DNA from: G963666705 sp963666705
Lineage (GTDB): Bacteria; Pseudomonadota; Alphaproteobacteria; CADEGL01
Assembly (NCBI GenBank): GCA_963666705.2
Contig: CAXXKO010000029.1
Coordinates: 62,001-126,000, forward strand
Direction: 5' to 3'
DNA length: 64,000 bases
Part shown: positions 1-8,244 of the stretch, piece after piece
Layout: the number at the start of each line of letters is the position of its first letter
Numbering within the stretch: position 1 is the first letter of the stretch
Made by a program: the position numbers and the translations under genes
The notes under the pieces: model-generated
What the model was told of the DNA's origin: nothing
Database searches by the model: none
What the model saw: only the letters and a program-made list of their open reading frames with translations

Positions 1-190
1 GCACGCCCTTGCGCGCCACTTCGCGCAGGCCGACCTGGAGCAGGAAGCGGAGCGCGTCCGTGCGTGTCACCACGAGGAGCGGCGTATCCTCCTGCAGCCG
101 CGCGGTGCAGGAATCCACGTCCTCGAGCATGGTCACGGGCAGGCGGATCGAGACCGTGGTCATGGTCGCCGTCTTCCTGGGCCGCGCCAT
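1..190 (-). CDS. Ribbon-helix-helix DNA-binding protein, partial
   Basis: The reading frame starts at an ATG at 190 and runs off the left edge, giving about 63 visible residues. The N-terminus is basic (MARPRK) and is followed by a short strand, VSIRLPV, and two helices, the pattern of a ribbon-helix-helix (CopG/Arc-like) repressor. The family binds DNA as a dimer, usually as a small transcriptional regulator or antitoxin. The gene is divergent from the hypothetical gene at 354. The gap between them is locally AT-rich and carries a 10-bp perfect palindrome at 305-314 that could be an operator. The regulatory role is inferred from the fold-like pattern, and the missing C-terminus limits confidence. 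Confidence 0.6.
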   Translation of the reverse strand, partial: MARPRKTATMTTVSIRLPVTMLEDVDSCTARLQEDTPLLVVTRTDALRFLLQVGLREVARKGV

Positions 191-304
191 GCCCGCCCCC
201 TTACCCGCAGCCGGCGCCGGGCCGGGCCGGCGAGAGCTTAGGGGTCGGAACACTAAATGTAGGTATAGCGAGCATCATGAACACTTGATTTACGTTGGAT
301 GTTA

Positions 305-314
305 TCGTATACGA
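305..314. promoter_or_regulatory. 10-bp palindrome TCGTATACGA, possible operator
   Basis: TCGTATACGA is a perfect palindrome in the AT-rich divergent gap between the ribbon-helix-helix gene (start 190) and the hypothetical gene (start 354). It is a reasonable candidate operator for the neighbouring regulator, but with a single short site this is inference only. Confidence 0.25.
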
Positions 315-353
315 AAAACGTCAGCGTGCTCAACCGAATTCGGAAACGCGACC

Positions 354-908
354 ATGAGCAAGCAAGCCCCGCATCTGGTCGTCGGACGGCCGGCCATCCG
401 CGAAGCGCTTCGCTCCCTCTCGGCCGCCACGCGGGACTCGGGTGGTGGTATGGGCGACGGCGATGTCCGGATCGCCTTTCGCGATGGCGAGATGACCCTC
501 TCCCAGGCCGACGGGCGCGTGAGCGTCGCCGCCGACGGCTGCTGGCCGGGCGAGGCACGATGCCCGCTCCCCTCCCTGCTGGCCCTGATGGATGGCGAGC
601 CGATGACGGGCGGGACGCTGCATATGGAATACCGTGCCGCGAGGCTCCATGTCGGCGGCGGCTCCCTCGCGGCGCCGTGGCGCGACGTGGGCCTGCCGCC
701 CGTCTCGGTGCCGCGCGACACCGCGCTGCCCTACCTGCCGCAATTGCGGAACGAGGCCGCGGCGGGCGCGGCGCCCGGCGGCGGGGAGACGGAGCGCCTG
801 GCATCCGCCACCCGCATCCTGGCACCCCTCGGCATCACGCAAAGGGATCTGGAGCGCTTGGTCGCCGCCAACAGGGCGCGCGAGACGGGGGAGCTCGACT
901 TGAGATAG
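354..908 (+). CDS. Hypothetical protein, 184 aa
   Basis: I do not recognise a family. The start is the ATG at 354 (MSKQAPHLVVG), chosen because sequence further upstream in the same frame is composition-driven and lies in the divergent promoter gap. The middle (about residues 40-115) has alternating strand-like stretches such as VRIAFRDGEMTLSQADGRV and LHMEYRAARLHVGG, suggesting a beta-rich domain. The C-terminal 35 residues are charged and probably helical (RDLERLVAANRARETGE). There is no signal peptide or membrane segment. The gene lies 39 bp upstream of the GrlR-like gene on the same strand, so the two may be co-transcribed. A real gene is likely from start context and position, but the function is unknown. 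Confidence 0.55.
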   Translation: MSKQAPHLVVGRPAIREALRSLSAATRDSGGGMGDGDVRIAFRDGEMTLSQADGRVSVAADGCWPGEARCPLPSLLALMDGEPMTGGTLHMEYRAARLHVGGGSLAAPWRDVGLPPVSVPRDTALPYLPQLRNEAAAGAAPGGGETERLASATRILAPLGITQRDLERLVAANRARETGELDLR

Positions 909-947
909 GGTCGCCCGGCGAGGCCGTTCCGCCCGAGGGATCCACCG

Positions 948-1322
948 ATGCTTGAGTCCTTGTGGTCCATCGAAATCATGTTGCCATCGGGCGGCTTCGG
1001 CGTGGGCGTCATCCTATTCGTGACCCGGCGTGTCTTCGGTGACTTCTACCGCGCCGGCATGGTCGTCGGCGGCGACGGCCGTTACTACCTGGCCGGCACC
1101 TACGCCGTCGAGAACGACGCCATGACGGGCGAGATGGATTTCGTCCATTACGCCGGCGAGCCCTACCCCGCCCTCGGTCCCGAATCAACCCTCCGCCTGG
1201 CGCTGCGCTGCAAGCTCGAGCCGGGCGTGACGCGGGACGTGATCGAGATGCCGGCCGAGCCGGTGGGGGAGCCGGGCCGCCAGCTCCTTTTCCGCCTCAC
1301 GCGCCGGGTGGAGTTCGATTGA
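948..1322 (+). CDS. GrlR-like small regulatory-domain protein, 124 aa
   Basis: The N-terminus MLESLWSIEIMLPSGGFGVGVILF, followed by a variable segment, VGGDGRYYLAGTY and later MDFVHYAGEPYPALGP, follows the pattern of the GrlR domain (an eight-stranded barrel first described as a negative regulator of type III secretion in attaching-and-effacing E. coli). In non-pathogens this fold occurs in small proteins of unknown role, so no link to secretion is claimed. The gene is 39 bp downstream of the hypothetical gene at 354, same strand. Its last 26 bp overlap convergently with the 3' end of maf, so the two transcripts are antisense at their ends. Confidence 0.6.
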   Translation: MLESLWSIEIMLPSGGFGVGVILFVTRRVFGDFYRAGMVVGGDGRYYLAGTYAVENDAMTGEMDFVHYAGEPYPALGPESTLRLALRCKLEPGVTRDVIEMPAEPVGEPGRQLLFRLTRRVEFD

Positions 1323-1917
1323 GGTCGTCCACGGGATAGCCCAGGCCCCGTAGCAGCGAGACGGTCTCGTAGAGCGGCAGGCCGACGACGTTCGAATAGG
1401 AGCCGCCGAGCCAGCGCGCGAAAGCGCCGGCGCGGCCCTGGATGGCATAGCCGCCCGCCTTGCCGCGCCATTCGCCCGCCGCGATATAGGTGTCGATCTC
1501 GGCCCCGGTCAGCCGCTTGAAGGTGACGGTGGTGACGACGAGGCGCGCCGCCTGGCGGCCGTCGGGCGCGATCAGGCGGAGGCCGCCATGGACCCGGTGC
1601 CGGCGGCCCGAGAGCAGCGCGAGGCAGCGGCGCGCGGCCGCCTCGTCCTCGGCCTTGGGCAGGATGCGGCGCCCGCAACCGACGACCGTGTCGGCACCGA
1701 GCACGAAGCACCCGGGGTGGCGTCCGGCGACAGCGGCCGCCTTGGCGGTCGCTAGGCGTTCGGCGAGCGCGCGGGGCAGCTCCTTGGGCAGGGGGCTCTC
1801 GTCGATATCCGCCGCCTCGACGAGGCCGGGCTCGATACCGACCTGGCGCAGGAGGTCGAGGCGTCTCGGGGAGGCCGAGGCAAGCACCAGCGCCGGCGCG
1901 CCGGAGGCGGCGGGCAT
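1297..1917 (-). CDS. maf: Maf family nucleoside triphosphate pyrophosphatase
   Basis: A 206-residue protein with the Maf signature near the N-terminus (LASASPRRLDLL, residues 12-23) and the conserved GADTVV segment near residue 74. Maf proteins hydrolyse non-canonical or excess nucleoside triphosphates to the monophosphate plus pyrophosphate and have been linked to arrest of septation. Both arginines of the SASPRR loop are present. Length is usual for the family. It is the last gene of the minus-strand run murA-DUF2948-hisG-hisD-UPF0262-phosphatase-infA-maf, with infA only 10 bp upstream. The infA-maf order is common in alphaproteobacteria. The C-terminus overlaps the convergent GrlR-like gene. 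Confidence 0.93.
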   Translation of the reverse strand: MPAASGAPALVLASASPRRLDLLRQVGIEPGLVEAADIDESPLPKELPRALAERLATAKAAAVAGRHPGCFVLGADTVVGCGRRILPKAEDEAAARRCLALLSGRRHRVHGGLRLIAPDGRQAARLVVTTVTFKRLTGAEIDTYIAAGEWRGKAGGYAIQGRAGAFARWLGGSYSNVVGLPLYETVSLLRGLGYPVDDLNRTPPGA

Positions 1918-1927
1918 GGTGTCGCGC

Positions 1928-2146
1928 TTATTTGAAGCGGAAGGTGATCCGGCCCTTGGAGAGGTCGTAGGGGGTCATCTCGACGGTGACCCGGTCGCCG
2001 GCCAGCACGCGGATGCGGTGCTTGCGCATCTTGCCCGCGGTGTGGGCGAGGATTTCGTGCTCGTTGTCGAGCTTCACGCGGAACATCGCATTGGGCAGAA
2101 TTTCGCTGACGATACCGTTGACTTCGAGCAATTCTTCCTTGGCCAT
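1928..2146 (-). CDS. infA: Translation initiation factor IF-1
   Basis: A 72-residue protein beginning MAKEELLEVNGIVSEILPNA and ending GRITFRFK, typical of bacterial IF-1 with a single OB-fold. IF-1 binds the A site of the 30S subunit and works with IF-2 and IF-3 to set up the initiation complex. The ATG at 2146 was chosen because it gives the canonical N-terminus; an upstream in-frame start would add a 20-residue tail unlike the family. A GGAGGACG ribosome-binding sequence lies just upstream of this ATG. A 241-bp gap separates it from the upstream phosphatase gene, so it may have its own promoter. Confidence 0.96.
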   Translation of the reverse strand: MAKEELLEVNGIVSEILPNAMFRVKLDNEHEILAHTAGKMRKHRIRVLAGDRVTVEMTPYDLSKGRITFRFK

Positions 2147-2387
2147 TCGTCCTCCATCGTTGGTTGAGCCGGCACATAATACCAGACGGCGATAAGCTTG
2201 ACTCATCGCCGTCTGGCAAGCGCGGCCGCGCGCCCGAGCTTATGCGAGGTAAGCCAAGGCCGCGGATGCGGCCGCCCGGCGCTTGAGGGATCATACGATC
2301 GGTCTCCCTTAAGGCCGGTCGGTATAATTGAGGCGCGCGGCGCTCGAGGTCAAGCGATTGGTCCCCGGCGCGGGCGCCGCCGCGCGC

Positions 2388-2831
2388 TCAGACCGACGGC
2401 CCCGGCGTCAGGGGGAAGCGCTCGAGGACGCGCCGGATCAGGTATTGCCGCAGCTCGCGATAGGCATCGAGGCGGGCCTCCCGGCCGCCCTCGATCACCG
2501 TGGGGTCGAAGGTCTGCCAGTATTCGACATCGCAGCTCATGGTGCGGGTGAGCTCCATGGCCCGGTGCTGGGCCGCCGGCGAGAGCGTGATCACGAGGTC
2601 GAAGGAGGTGTCCTCGAGCTGGTCGAAGGTCTTGGTGCGGTGGCCGCCGATATCGAGCCCCATCTCCATGAGGGCCGCGACGGCGAAGCCGTCCACCTCG
2701 CGCGCGCGCACGCCCACCGAATCGACGTAGATCGAGCGGCCGTGATAGTGCTTGAGGAGCGCCTCGGCCATGGGCGATCGGATCGAGTTCCACCCGCAGG
2801 CGAAGAGGACGGCCGCCGCTGGATCGGCCAT
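2388..2831 (-). CDS. Low-molecular-weight protein tyrosine phosphatase / arsenate reductase-like protein
   Basis: 147 residues. The phosphate-binding loop CGWNSIRSP (Cys12, Arg18) follows a short strand at the N-terminus, the C-x5-R arrangement of low-molecular-weight tyrosine phosphatases and the related arsenate reductases. A candidate general acid lies in the C-terminal third (segment FDPTVIEGG). The start at 2831 puts the P-loop at the usual distance from the N-terminus. The gene sits 7 bp from the UPF0262 gene, and this pairing downstream of hisD is common in alphaproteobacteria. Whether the substrate is a phosphoprotein or arsenate cannot be decided; there are no ars genes nearby, so phosphatase activity is the safer reading. 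Confidence 0.85.
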   Translation of the reverse strand: MADPAAAVLFACGWNSIRSPMAEALLKHYHGRSIYVDSVGVRAREVDGFAVAALMEMGLDIGGHRTKTFDQLEDTSFDLVITLSPAAQHRAMELTRTMSCDVEYWQTFDPTVIEGGREARLDAYRELRQYLIRRVLERFPLTPGPSV

Positions 2832-2838
2832 GCCCGCC

Positions 2839-3315
2839 TCAGGCCTTGATATGGAGGACGCAGACCAGCGTGAACAGGCGCCGCGCGGTCGGGCCGTCGA
2901 CATCGACCTGGCCGGCGAGCCGGTCGCGCAGGAACTCCGCGCCCTCGTCGTGCAGGCCGCGGCGGCCCATGTCGATGGCCTCGATTTGCGAAGGGCTGAA
3001 CTTCTTGATGGCCTCGAAATAGTTCTCGCAGACGATGAAGTAATCCTTGACCACCCGCCGGAGCGAGCCGAGCGAGAGCTGGACCTGCTCGATTTCCCGG
3101 CCGTCCTTGTCGCGGAGGTCGAAGACCAGGCGGTTCTCCTCGATCCCGAGATGCAGGTCGAAGGGCCCCACGGCGCCGCTCGCCGGCGCGAAATGATTTT
3201 CCTCCAGAAGGTCGTAGATGGCGACCGCGCGCTCGTGCTCCAAGTCGCGGCTGCGGTAGGTGACCGAGCGCTCGTCGAGGCGCAGGTTCGCGATGCGTTG
3301 CGTGCCCTGGGCCAC
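2839..3315 (-). CDS. UPF0262 family protein, 158 aa
   Basis: The sequence (MAQGTQRIANLRLDERSV..., then VAIYDLLEENHFAP, IDMGRRGLHDEGAE and LFTLVCVLHIKA) matches the UPF0262 family, found almost only in alphaproteobacteria and usually next to hisD. Length is typical and there is no signal peptide or membrane helix. The biochemical function is unknown. It lies 5 bp downstream of hisD and 7 bp upstream of the phosphatase gene, so all three are almost certainly on one transcript. Confidence 0.9.
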   Translation of the reverse strand: MAQGTQRIANLRLDERSVTYRSRDLEHERAVAIYDLLEENHFAPASGAVGPFDLHLGIEENRLVFDLRDKDGREIEQVQLSLGSLRRVVKDYFIVCENYFEAIKKFSPSQIEAIDMGRRGLHDEGAEFLRDRLAGQVDVDGPTARRLFTLVCVLHIKA

Positions 3316-3320
3316 GCCGG

Positions 3321-4625
3321 TCAGTCCTTTGGGTTCCCACCCAGCCTCAGGGTCACGGAGAGCGCGTGGGCGTCGAGGCCTTCCGCCCTGGCGAGGGCGA
3401 CGGCGGCCGGGCCGATGCGGGCCAGCGCGCCCGCGTCGCAGCCGACGATCGAGGTGCGTTTCAGGAAATCATGGACGCCGAGGCCCGAGGAGAAGCGCGC
3501 GTTCCCGGAGGTCGGCAGCACGTGGCTGGGCCCCGCCACGTAGTCGCCGACGGCCTCGGGCGTATGGCGGCCGAGGAAGATGGCGCCGGCGTTGCGCACC
3601 CGGGCGGCGAGCGCGTCGGGGTCCGCGACCGCCAGCTCCAGGTGCTCTGGCGCGATGCGGTCCACCAGGCCCGGCGCGGCCGAGAGCGCGCCGACGAGGA
3701 TGATGGCGCCGTGGCCGTCCCAGCTCGCGCGGGCCACACCGGCGCGCGGCAGATGGGAGAGGTGGTCCTCGCAGGCCGCGGCGACGGCGTCGGCGAAGCC
3801 CCTGTCGTCGGTGATGAGGATGGCCTGGGCGAGCGCGTCGTGCTCGGCCTGCGAGAGGAGGTCGGCGGCGATCCAGGCCGCTTCGTTGGCCGCGTCGGCC
3901 ACCACCAGGATCTCCGACGGGCCGGCCACCAGGTCGATGCCGACGATGCCGAACACCTGGCGCTTGGCCGCCGCCACATAGGCGTTGCCCGGGCCGATCA
4001 CCTTGTCCACCGGGGCGATCGATTCGGTGCCGAAGGCGAGCGCCGCGATCGCCTGGGCGCCGCCCACCCTGTAGACCTCTTCGATGCCGGCGATGCCGGC
4101 GGCGGCGAGCACCAGCGGGTGCAGCACCCCGTCCGGGGCCGGGACCGTCATCACCACCCGCTCGACCCCGGCCACCCGCGCGGGCAGGGCGCTCATCAGC
4201 ACCGAGCTCGGATAGGCGGCGGCGCCGCCGGGCGTATAGATGCCGGCGGCCGCGATCGGATGCCAGCGCGCGCCCAGCCGCACCCCGGAGCCGTCCGTGT
4301 AGTCGAGGTCCGCGGGCATCAGGCGGCGGTGGTAGTCCTCGATCCGCTCGGCCGCGAGCCTGAGCGCCGCGAGGGCCTCGGGCTCGCAGGATCCGGCCGC
4401 GGCCTCGATCTCCGCGCGGCCGACGGCCACCGTCTCGGCCGAGAGCGCCAGCCGGTCGAAGCGCTGGGTATATTCGAAGAGCGCGCGATCCCCCCGCGCC
4501 CGCACGTCGGCGACGATCGCCGCAACGGCGCCCTCCACGTCCGCCTCGGCCGCGCGTCTCTCGCCCACCAGGGCCGCGAAGTCGCACTCGAACCCGGGAT
4601 CGGCGCTGTCAAGCCGCCGCGGCAC
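3321..4625 (-). CDS. hisD: Histidinol dehydrogenase
   Basis: 434 residues. HisD is a zinc-dependent NAD enzyme that oxidises L-histidinol in two steps to L-histidine, the last reactions of histidine synthesis. Family landmarks are present: the nucleotide-binding region with AGIYTPGGAAAYPSSVLM, VGGAQAIAALAFGT, the zinc-ligand region DLLSQAEHD and IAPEHLEL, and the C-terminal FLKRTSI. Its ATG lies inside the end of hisG (17-bp overlap), which indicates translational coupling. Other his genes are not here except hisI, 48 kb away in the window, so the pathway is dispersed as in many alphaproteobacteria. Confidence 0.96.
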   Translation of the reverse strand: MPRRLDSADPGFECDFAALVGERRAAEADVEGAVAAIVADVRARGDRALFEYTQRFDRLALSAETVAVGRAEIEAAAGSCEPEALAALRLAAERIEDYHRRLMPADLDYTDGSGVRLGARWHPIAAAGIYTPGGAAAYPSSVLMSALPARVAGVERVVMTVPAPDGVLHPLVLAAAGIAGIEEVYRVGGAQAIAALAFGTESIAPVDKVIGPGNAYVAAAKRQVFGIVGIDLVAGPSEILVVADAANEAAWIAADLLSQAEHDALAQAILITDDRGFADAVAAACEDHLSHLPRAGVARASWDGHGAIILVGALSAAPGLVDRIAPEHLELAVADPDALAARVRNAGAIFLGRHTPEAVGDYVAGPSHVLPTSGNARFSSGLGVHDFLKRTSIVGCDAGALARIGPAAVALARAEGLDAHALSVTLRLGGNPKD

Positions 4626-5277
4626 GAGTGGCCTCCCGAAAACGCTCGACCCAGCCCCCCACCTCCGCCGCGCGGGTCTTGAGTGCGGTGCGGTTCACCA
4701 GGAGGCGCGAGGACACTCTCGCGATGGTCTCGACCTCGATCAGGCCGTTGGCGGCGAGCGTGCGGCCGGTCGAGACCAGATCCACGATGCGCCGGCACAG
4801 GCCAAGACCCGGCGCCAGCTCCATCGCGCCGTTGAGCTTGATGCATTCGGCCTGCACGCCGCGGGCGGCGAAATGGCGGCGGGTGATCTCGGGATACTTG
4901 GTGGCGACGCGCACGTGGCTCCAGCGCGCCGGATCGTCGCGGGCCACGAGCGCCGCCGGCGCGGCCACGACCAGGCGGCATTGGCCGATGCCGAGGTCGA
5001 GCGGCGCGAAGATCTCGGGATAGTCGAACTCCCGCAGCACGTCGTTGCCGGCGACCCCGAGATGGGCCGCGCCGAAAGCCACGAAGGTCGCGACATCGAA
5101 GGACCGCACCCGGATGATGCTGAGGGTGTCGTGGTTGGTGGCGAAGCGGAGCTGACGCGAGTCCGGGTCGGCGAAGGCCGTCTCGGGCTCGATGCCCGCG
5201 CGCGCCATCACCGGGATCAGCTCGCCGAGAATCCGGCCCTTGGGCAGGGCGAGTACCAGACCGTCGTCGTTACGCAA
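4609..5277 (-). CDS. hisG: ATP phosphoribosyltransferase, short form
   Basis: HisG catalyses the first and feedback-controlled step of histidine synthesis, condensing ATP with PRPP. I place the start at a TTG at 5277, giving 222 residues beginning LRNDDGLVLALPKGRI. An AGAGG ribosome-binding sequence lies a few bases upstream, and longer in-frame extensions would run back into the upstream gene with non-homologous sequence. The length and the lack of a C-terminal regulatory domain mark it as the short form, which needs HisZ as partner; no hisZ is visible in this window. The LALPKGRI start motif and the PRPP loop region (DLVSTGRTLAANGL) are intact. Confidence 0.92.
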   Translation of the reverse strand: MRNDDGLVLALPKGRILGELIPVMARAGIEPETAFADPDSRQLRFATNHDTLSIIRVRSFDVATFVAFGAAHLGVAGNDVLREFDYPEIFAPLDLGIGQCRLVVAAPAALVARDDPARWSHVRVATKYPEITRRHFAARGVQAECIKLNGAMELAPGLGLCRRIVDLVSTGRTLAANGLIEVETIARVSSRLLVNRTALKTRAAEVGGWVERFREATRAAAA

Positions 5278-5306
5278 TTCAACCTCTTCGGAGCCAGGTG
5301 CGCCGC

Positions 5307-5750
5307 CTAGCGATCCTCTTCGCCCGGGTGGCGCGGCCGATCGATCACGGGCCAGGGCTCGCCCACGTCCTTGAGGCGGCAGTCGATCCCCGCCACCTCG
5401 ATGCGCACCTCCGCCCCGCCCGCGAGGAGCAGGTGGATGCCGCCTTCCTCGACGCTGACGGCCAGAAGCTCGAGAACGCGCCCGCCGTCGGCGGGGCGGT
5501 TGATACCACGCATCCGCACCCGGGTCACCTCTTCGAAGGCGACGCCGCAATGGACGCGCTCATAGAGGAAGCGCTTGCCCTCGCGCACCCGCGGCCGCTC
5601 CCAGGCGAAGCGGCTGGCCACCAGGACGAAGCGGCGCTCGTCCTCGAGCCAGCGCATGTCGGCGAGCTCGATCAGCGCGTCCTGGAGGCAGGCCGAGATG
5701 ACGGCGATATCCTCGGCGTCCTCGGCGCGCAGCTTGAGCGGCCCGGCCAC
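5307..5750 (-). CDS. DUF2948 family protein, 147 aa
   Basis: The protein starts MAGPLKLRAEDAEDIAVIS and carries the family segments LIELADMRWLEDERRFVLVASRFAWE and ELLAVSVEEGGIHLLLAGGAEVRIEV. DUF2948 genes are typical of alphaproteobacteria and are usually found exactly here, between murA and hisG. The function is unknown. The protein looks soluble. It starts 4 bp after the murA stop and ends 29 bp before the hisG start, so it is part of the murA-his operon. Confidence 0.9.
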   Translation of the reverse strand: MAGPLKLRAEDAEDIAVISACLQDALIELADMRWLEDERRFVLVASRFAWERPRVREGKRFLYERVHCGVAFEEVTRVRMRGINRPADGGRVLELLAVSVEEGGIHLLLAGGAEVRIEVAGIDCRLKDVGEPWPVIDRPRHPGEEDR

Positions 5751-5754
5751 GGCC

Positions 5755-7047
<1,293 letters not shown>

Positions 7048-7236
7048 GCCCGTCCCCGCCGCGTCCGCCGCCGCTACGCCGGCACCGGGTGCGGGCCACG
7101 CGGGGCCGCGCCCGTACGGGATATTGGCGGGTTGAGCGGCATGGTCATAGCGGCGGTCCCTCGTGGGGGTGATCGCGCCCTTGATAATGGAACCGCCTCC
7201 CGGCCTCAAGCCGCGCGGGCCAAGCCCCGCGCGCCG

Positions 7237-7434
7237 TCAGTCGGTTATGGTGGTCGAAGATGGCGATTCCGCGGCGGATGCTTCGCAGGGGTCCGGCCCC
7301 TCGTCGGCGCGGGCCCGGGCCTGGTCCTTGCGCCGGCGCAGGTTCTCGCGCAGGGCGCGGGCCAGCCGGGCCTCGCGCCGGGCGGCCTCGGCGGCGCCCT
7401 TCGCACTCCTGCCGGGCGGCGGCTTGGCGCTCAC
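7237..7434 (-). CDS. Small basic conserved protein, 65 aa
   Basis: A GTG start at 7434 overlaps the stop of the MaoC-like gene as GTGA, a strong sign of coupled translation. The product is VSAKPPPGRSAKGAAEAARREARLA... with the core RALRENLRRRKDQARARAD, a short charged helix, followed by an acidic tail. Small proteins of this kind (an arginine-rich EALRENLRRRKAQ core) are commonly encoded next to murA in alphaproteobacteria, but I know of no assigned function. The 190 bp between this gene and murA hold no other gene. Confidence 0.6.
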   Translation of the reverse strand: MSAKPPPGRSAKGAAEAARREARLARALRENLRRRKDQARARADEGPDPCEASAAESPSSTTITD

Positions 7435-7901
7435 GCCCCCTCGCGGATGAACATGTTGAGCCAGTCGGCGACGAGGGCGGGCCGCTCCTCGCCCTCGATC
7501 TCCACCGTGACGGCGAGGCGCAGGACGTGGCGGCCCGGCGCCCGCTCCTCGGCGCCGGCGAGCATGACGCGGGCGCGGATGCGGCCGCCGGCCTTCACGG
7601 GGGCGATGAAGCGCACCTTCTCGAAGCCGTAATTGATGCCGAGATAGTCCTCGCCCCAGACCAGGCCCGCGTCCTTGATGAGCGGCGTCAGCAGGGAGAG
7701 GGTGAGGAAGCCGTGGGCGATGGTGGCGCCGAAGGGCCCGGCCCGGCCGCGCGCCGGGTCGGTGTGGATCCAATAGCGGTCGTCGGTGGTCTCGGCGAAG
7801 GCGTCGATCCTGTCCTGCTCGACCGTGAGCCAGCCCGAGAGGCCCAATTCCGCCCCGACATGGGACGTGGCGTCCGCGATCCCGAACGCGCCCTCGGCCA
7901 T
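7431..7901 (-). CDS. MaoC-like (R)-specific enoyl-CoA hydratase
   Basis: 156 residues with a single hot-dog fold of the MaoC/PhaJ type. The hydratase motif appears as WIHTDPARGRAGPFGATIAHGFLTLSL (about residues 44-70), in which the Asp and His of D-x4-H are the catalytic pair in PhaJ-like enzymes. The family hydrates trans-2-enoyl-CoA to (R)-3-hydroxyacyl-CoA in fatty-acid or polyester metabolism. It overlaps the small basic protein gene downstream (GTGA). The annotation as a CoA hydratase is firm at family level; the exact substrate is unknown. Confidence 0.85.
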   Translation of the reverse strand: MAEGAFGIADATSHVGAELGLSGWLTVEQDRIDAFAETTDDRYWIHTDPARGRAGPFGATIAHGFLTLSLLTPLIKDAGLVWGEDYLGINYGFEKVRFIAPVKAGGRIRARVMLAGAEERAPGRHVLRLAVTVEIEGEERPALVADWLNMFIREGA

Positions 7902-8032
7902 GGCGTTCCCCCCTCGATGCCCCGCCTTGGTGTCCCGTGCGGCGAGGCCACAGGATCGGCCCTTCCCGCCGCCCTGTCCAGCGCCCCTTGCCTCTCCCTC
8001 CTGGCCTATGGCATGGTCCCGCTACCCGGACT

Positions 8033-8107
8033 GCCGCCGTAGCTCAGGGGTAGAGCACACCCTTGGTAAGGGTGGGGTCGTAGGTTCGATTCCTACCGGC
8101 GGCACCA
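8033..8107 (+). tRNA. tRNA-Thr (anticodon GGT)
   Basis: The 75 bases fold as a full cloverleaf. The acceptor arms GCCGCCG (8033-8039) and CGGCGGC (8097-8103) pair perfectly. The anticodon stem CACCC/GGGTG (8058-8062 and 8070-8074) encloses the loop TTGGTAA with anticodon GGT at 8065-8067. The T-arm contains GGTTCGATTCC. The discriminator base is A and the CCA end is encoded at 8105-8107. It reads ACC (and ACU) threonine codons. It lies alone between the MaoC-like gene and the flavoprotein gene; tRNA ends are common integration sites, but I see no integrase here. Confidence 0.97.
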
Positions 8108-8244
8108 TTATTTCCCGTTGAAAATCAAGCCCATGGTGGGCGTGGCGCGATCACCTATCCGGCAGGTGCCGGCAGAACGCGGCAGGAACCGGCAGGGCGA
8201 GGCGTGCAAAATCCGTGCGGCCTGTTCGCGCCGCGTTCGCCGGG

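Noticed and set aside
948..1322. Type III secretion regulator
   Set aside because: The fold resembles GrlR, but no secretion genes occur in the window, and GrlR-like domains are found in many non-pathogens.
8108..8244. Genomic island integrated at tRNA-Thr
   Set aside because: No integrase gene and no second copy of the tRNA 3' end are visible within the window; the next gene is an ordinary catabolic flavoprotein.
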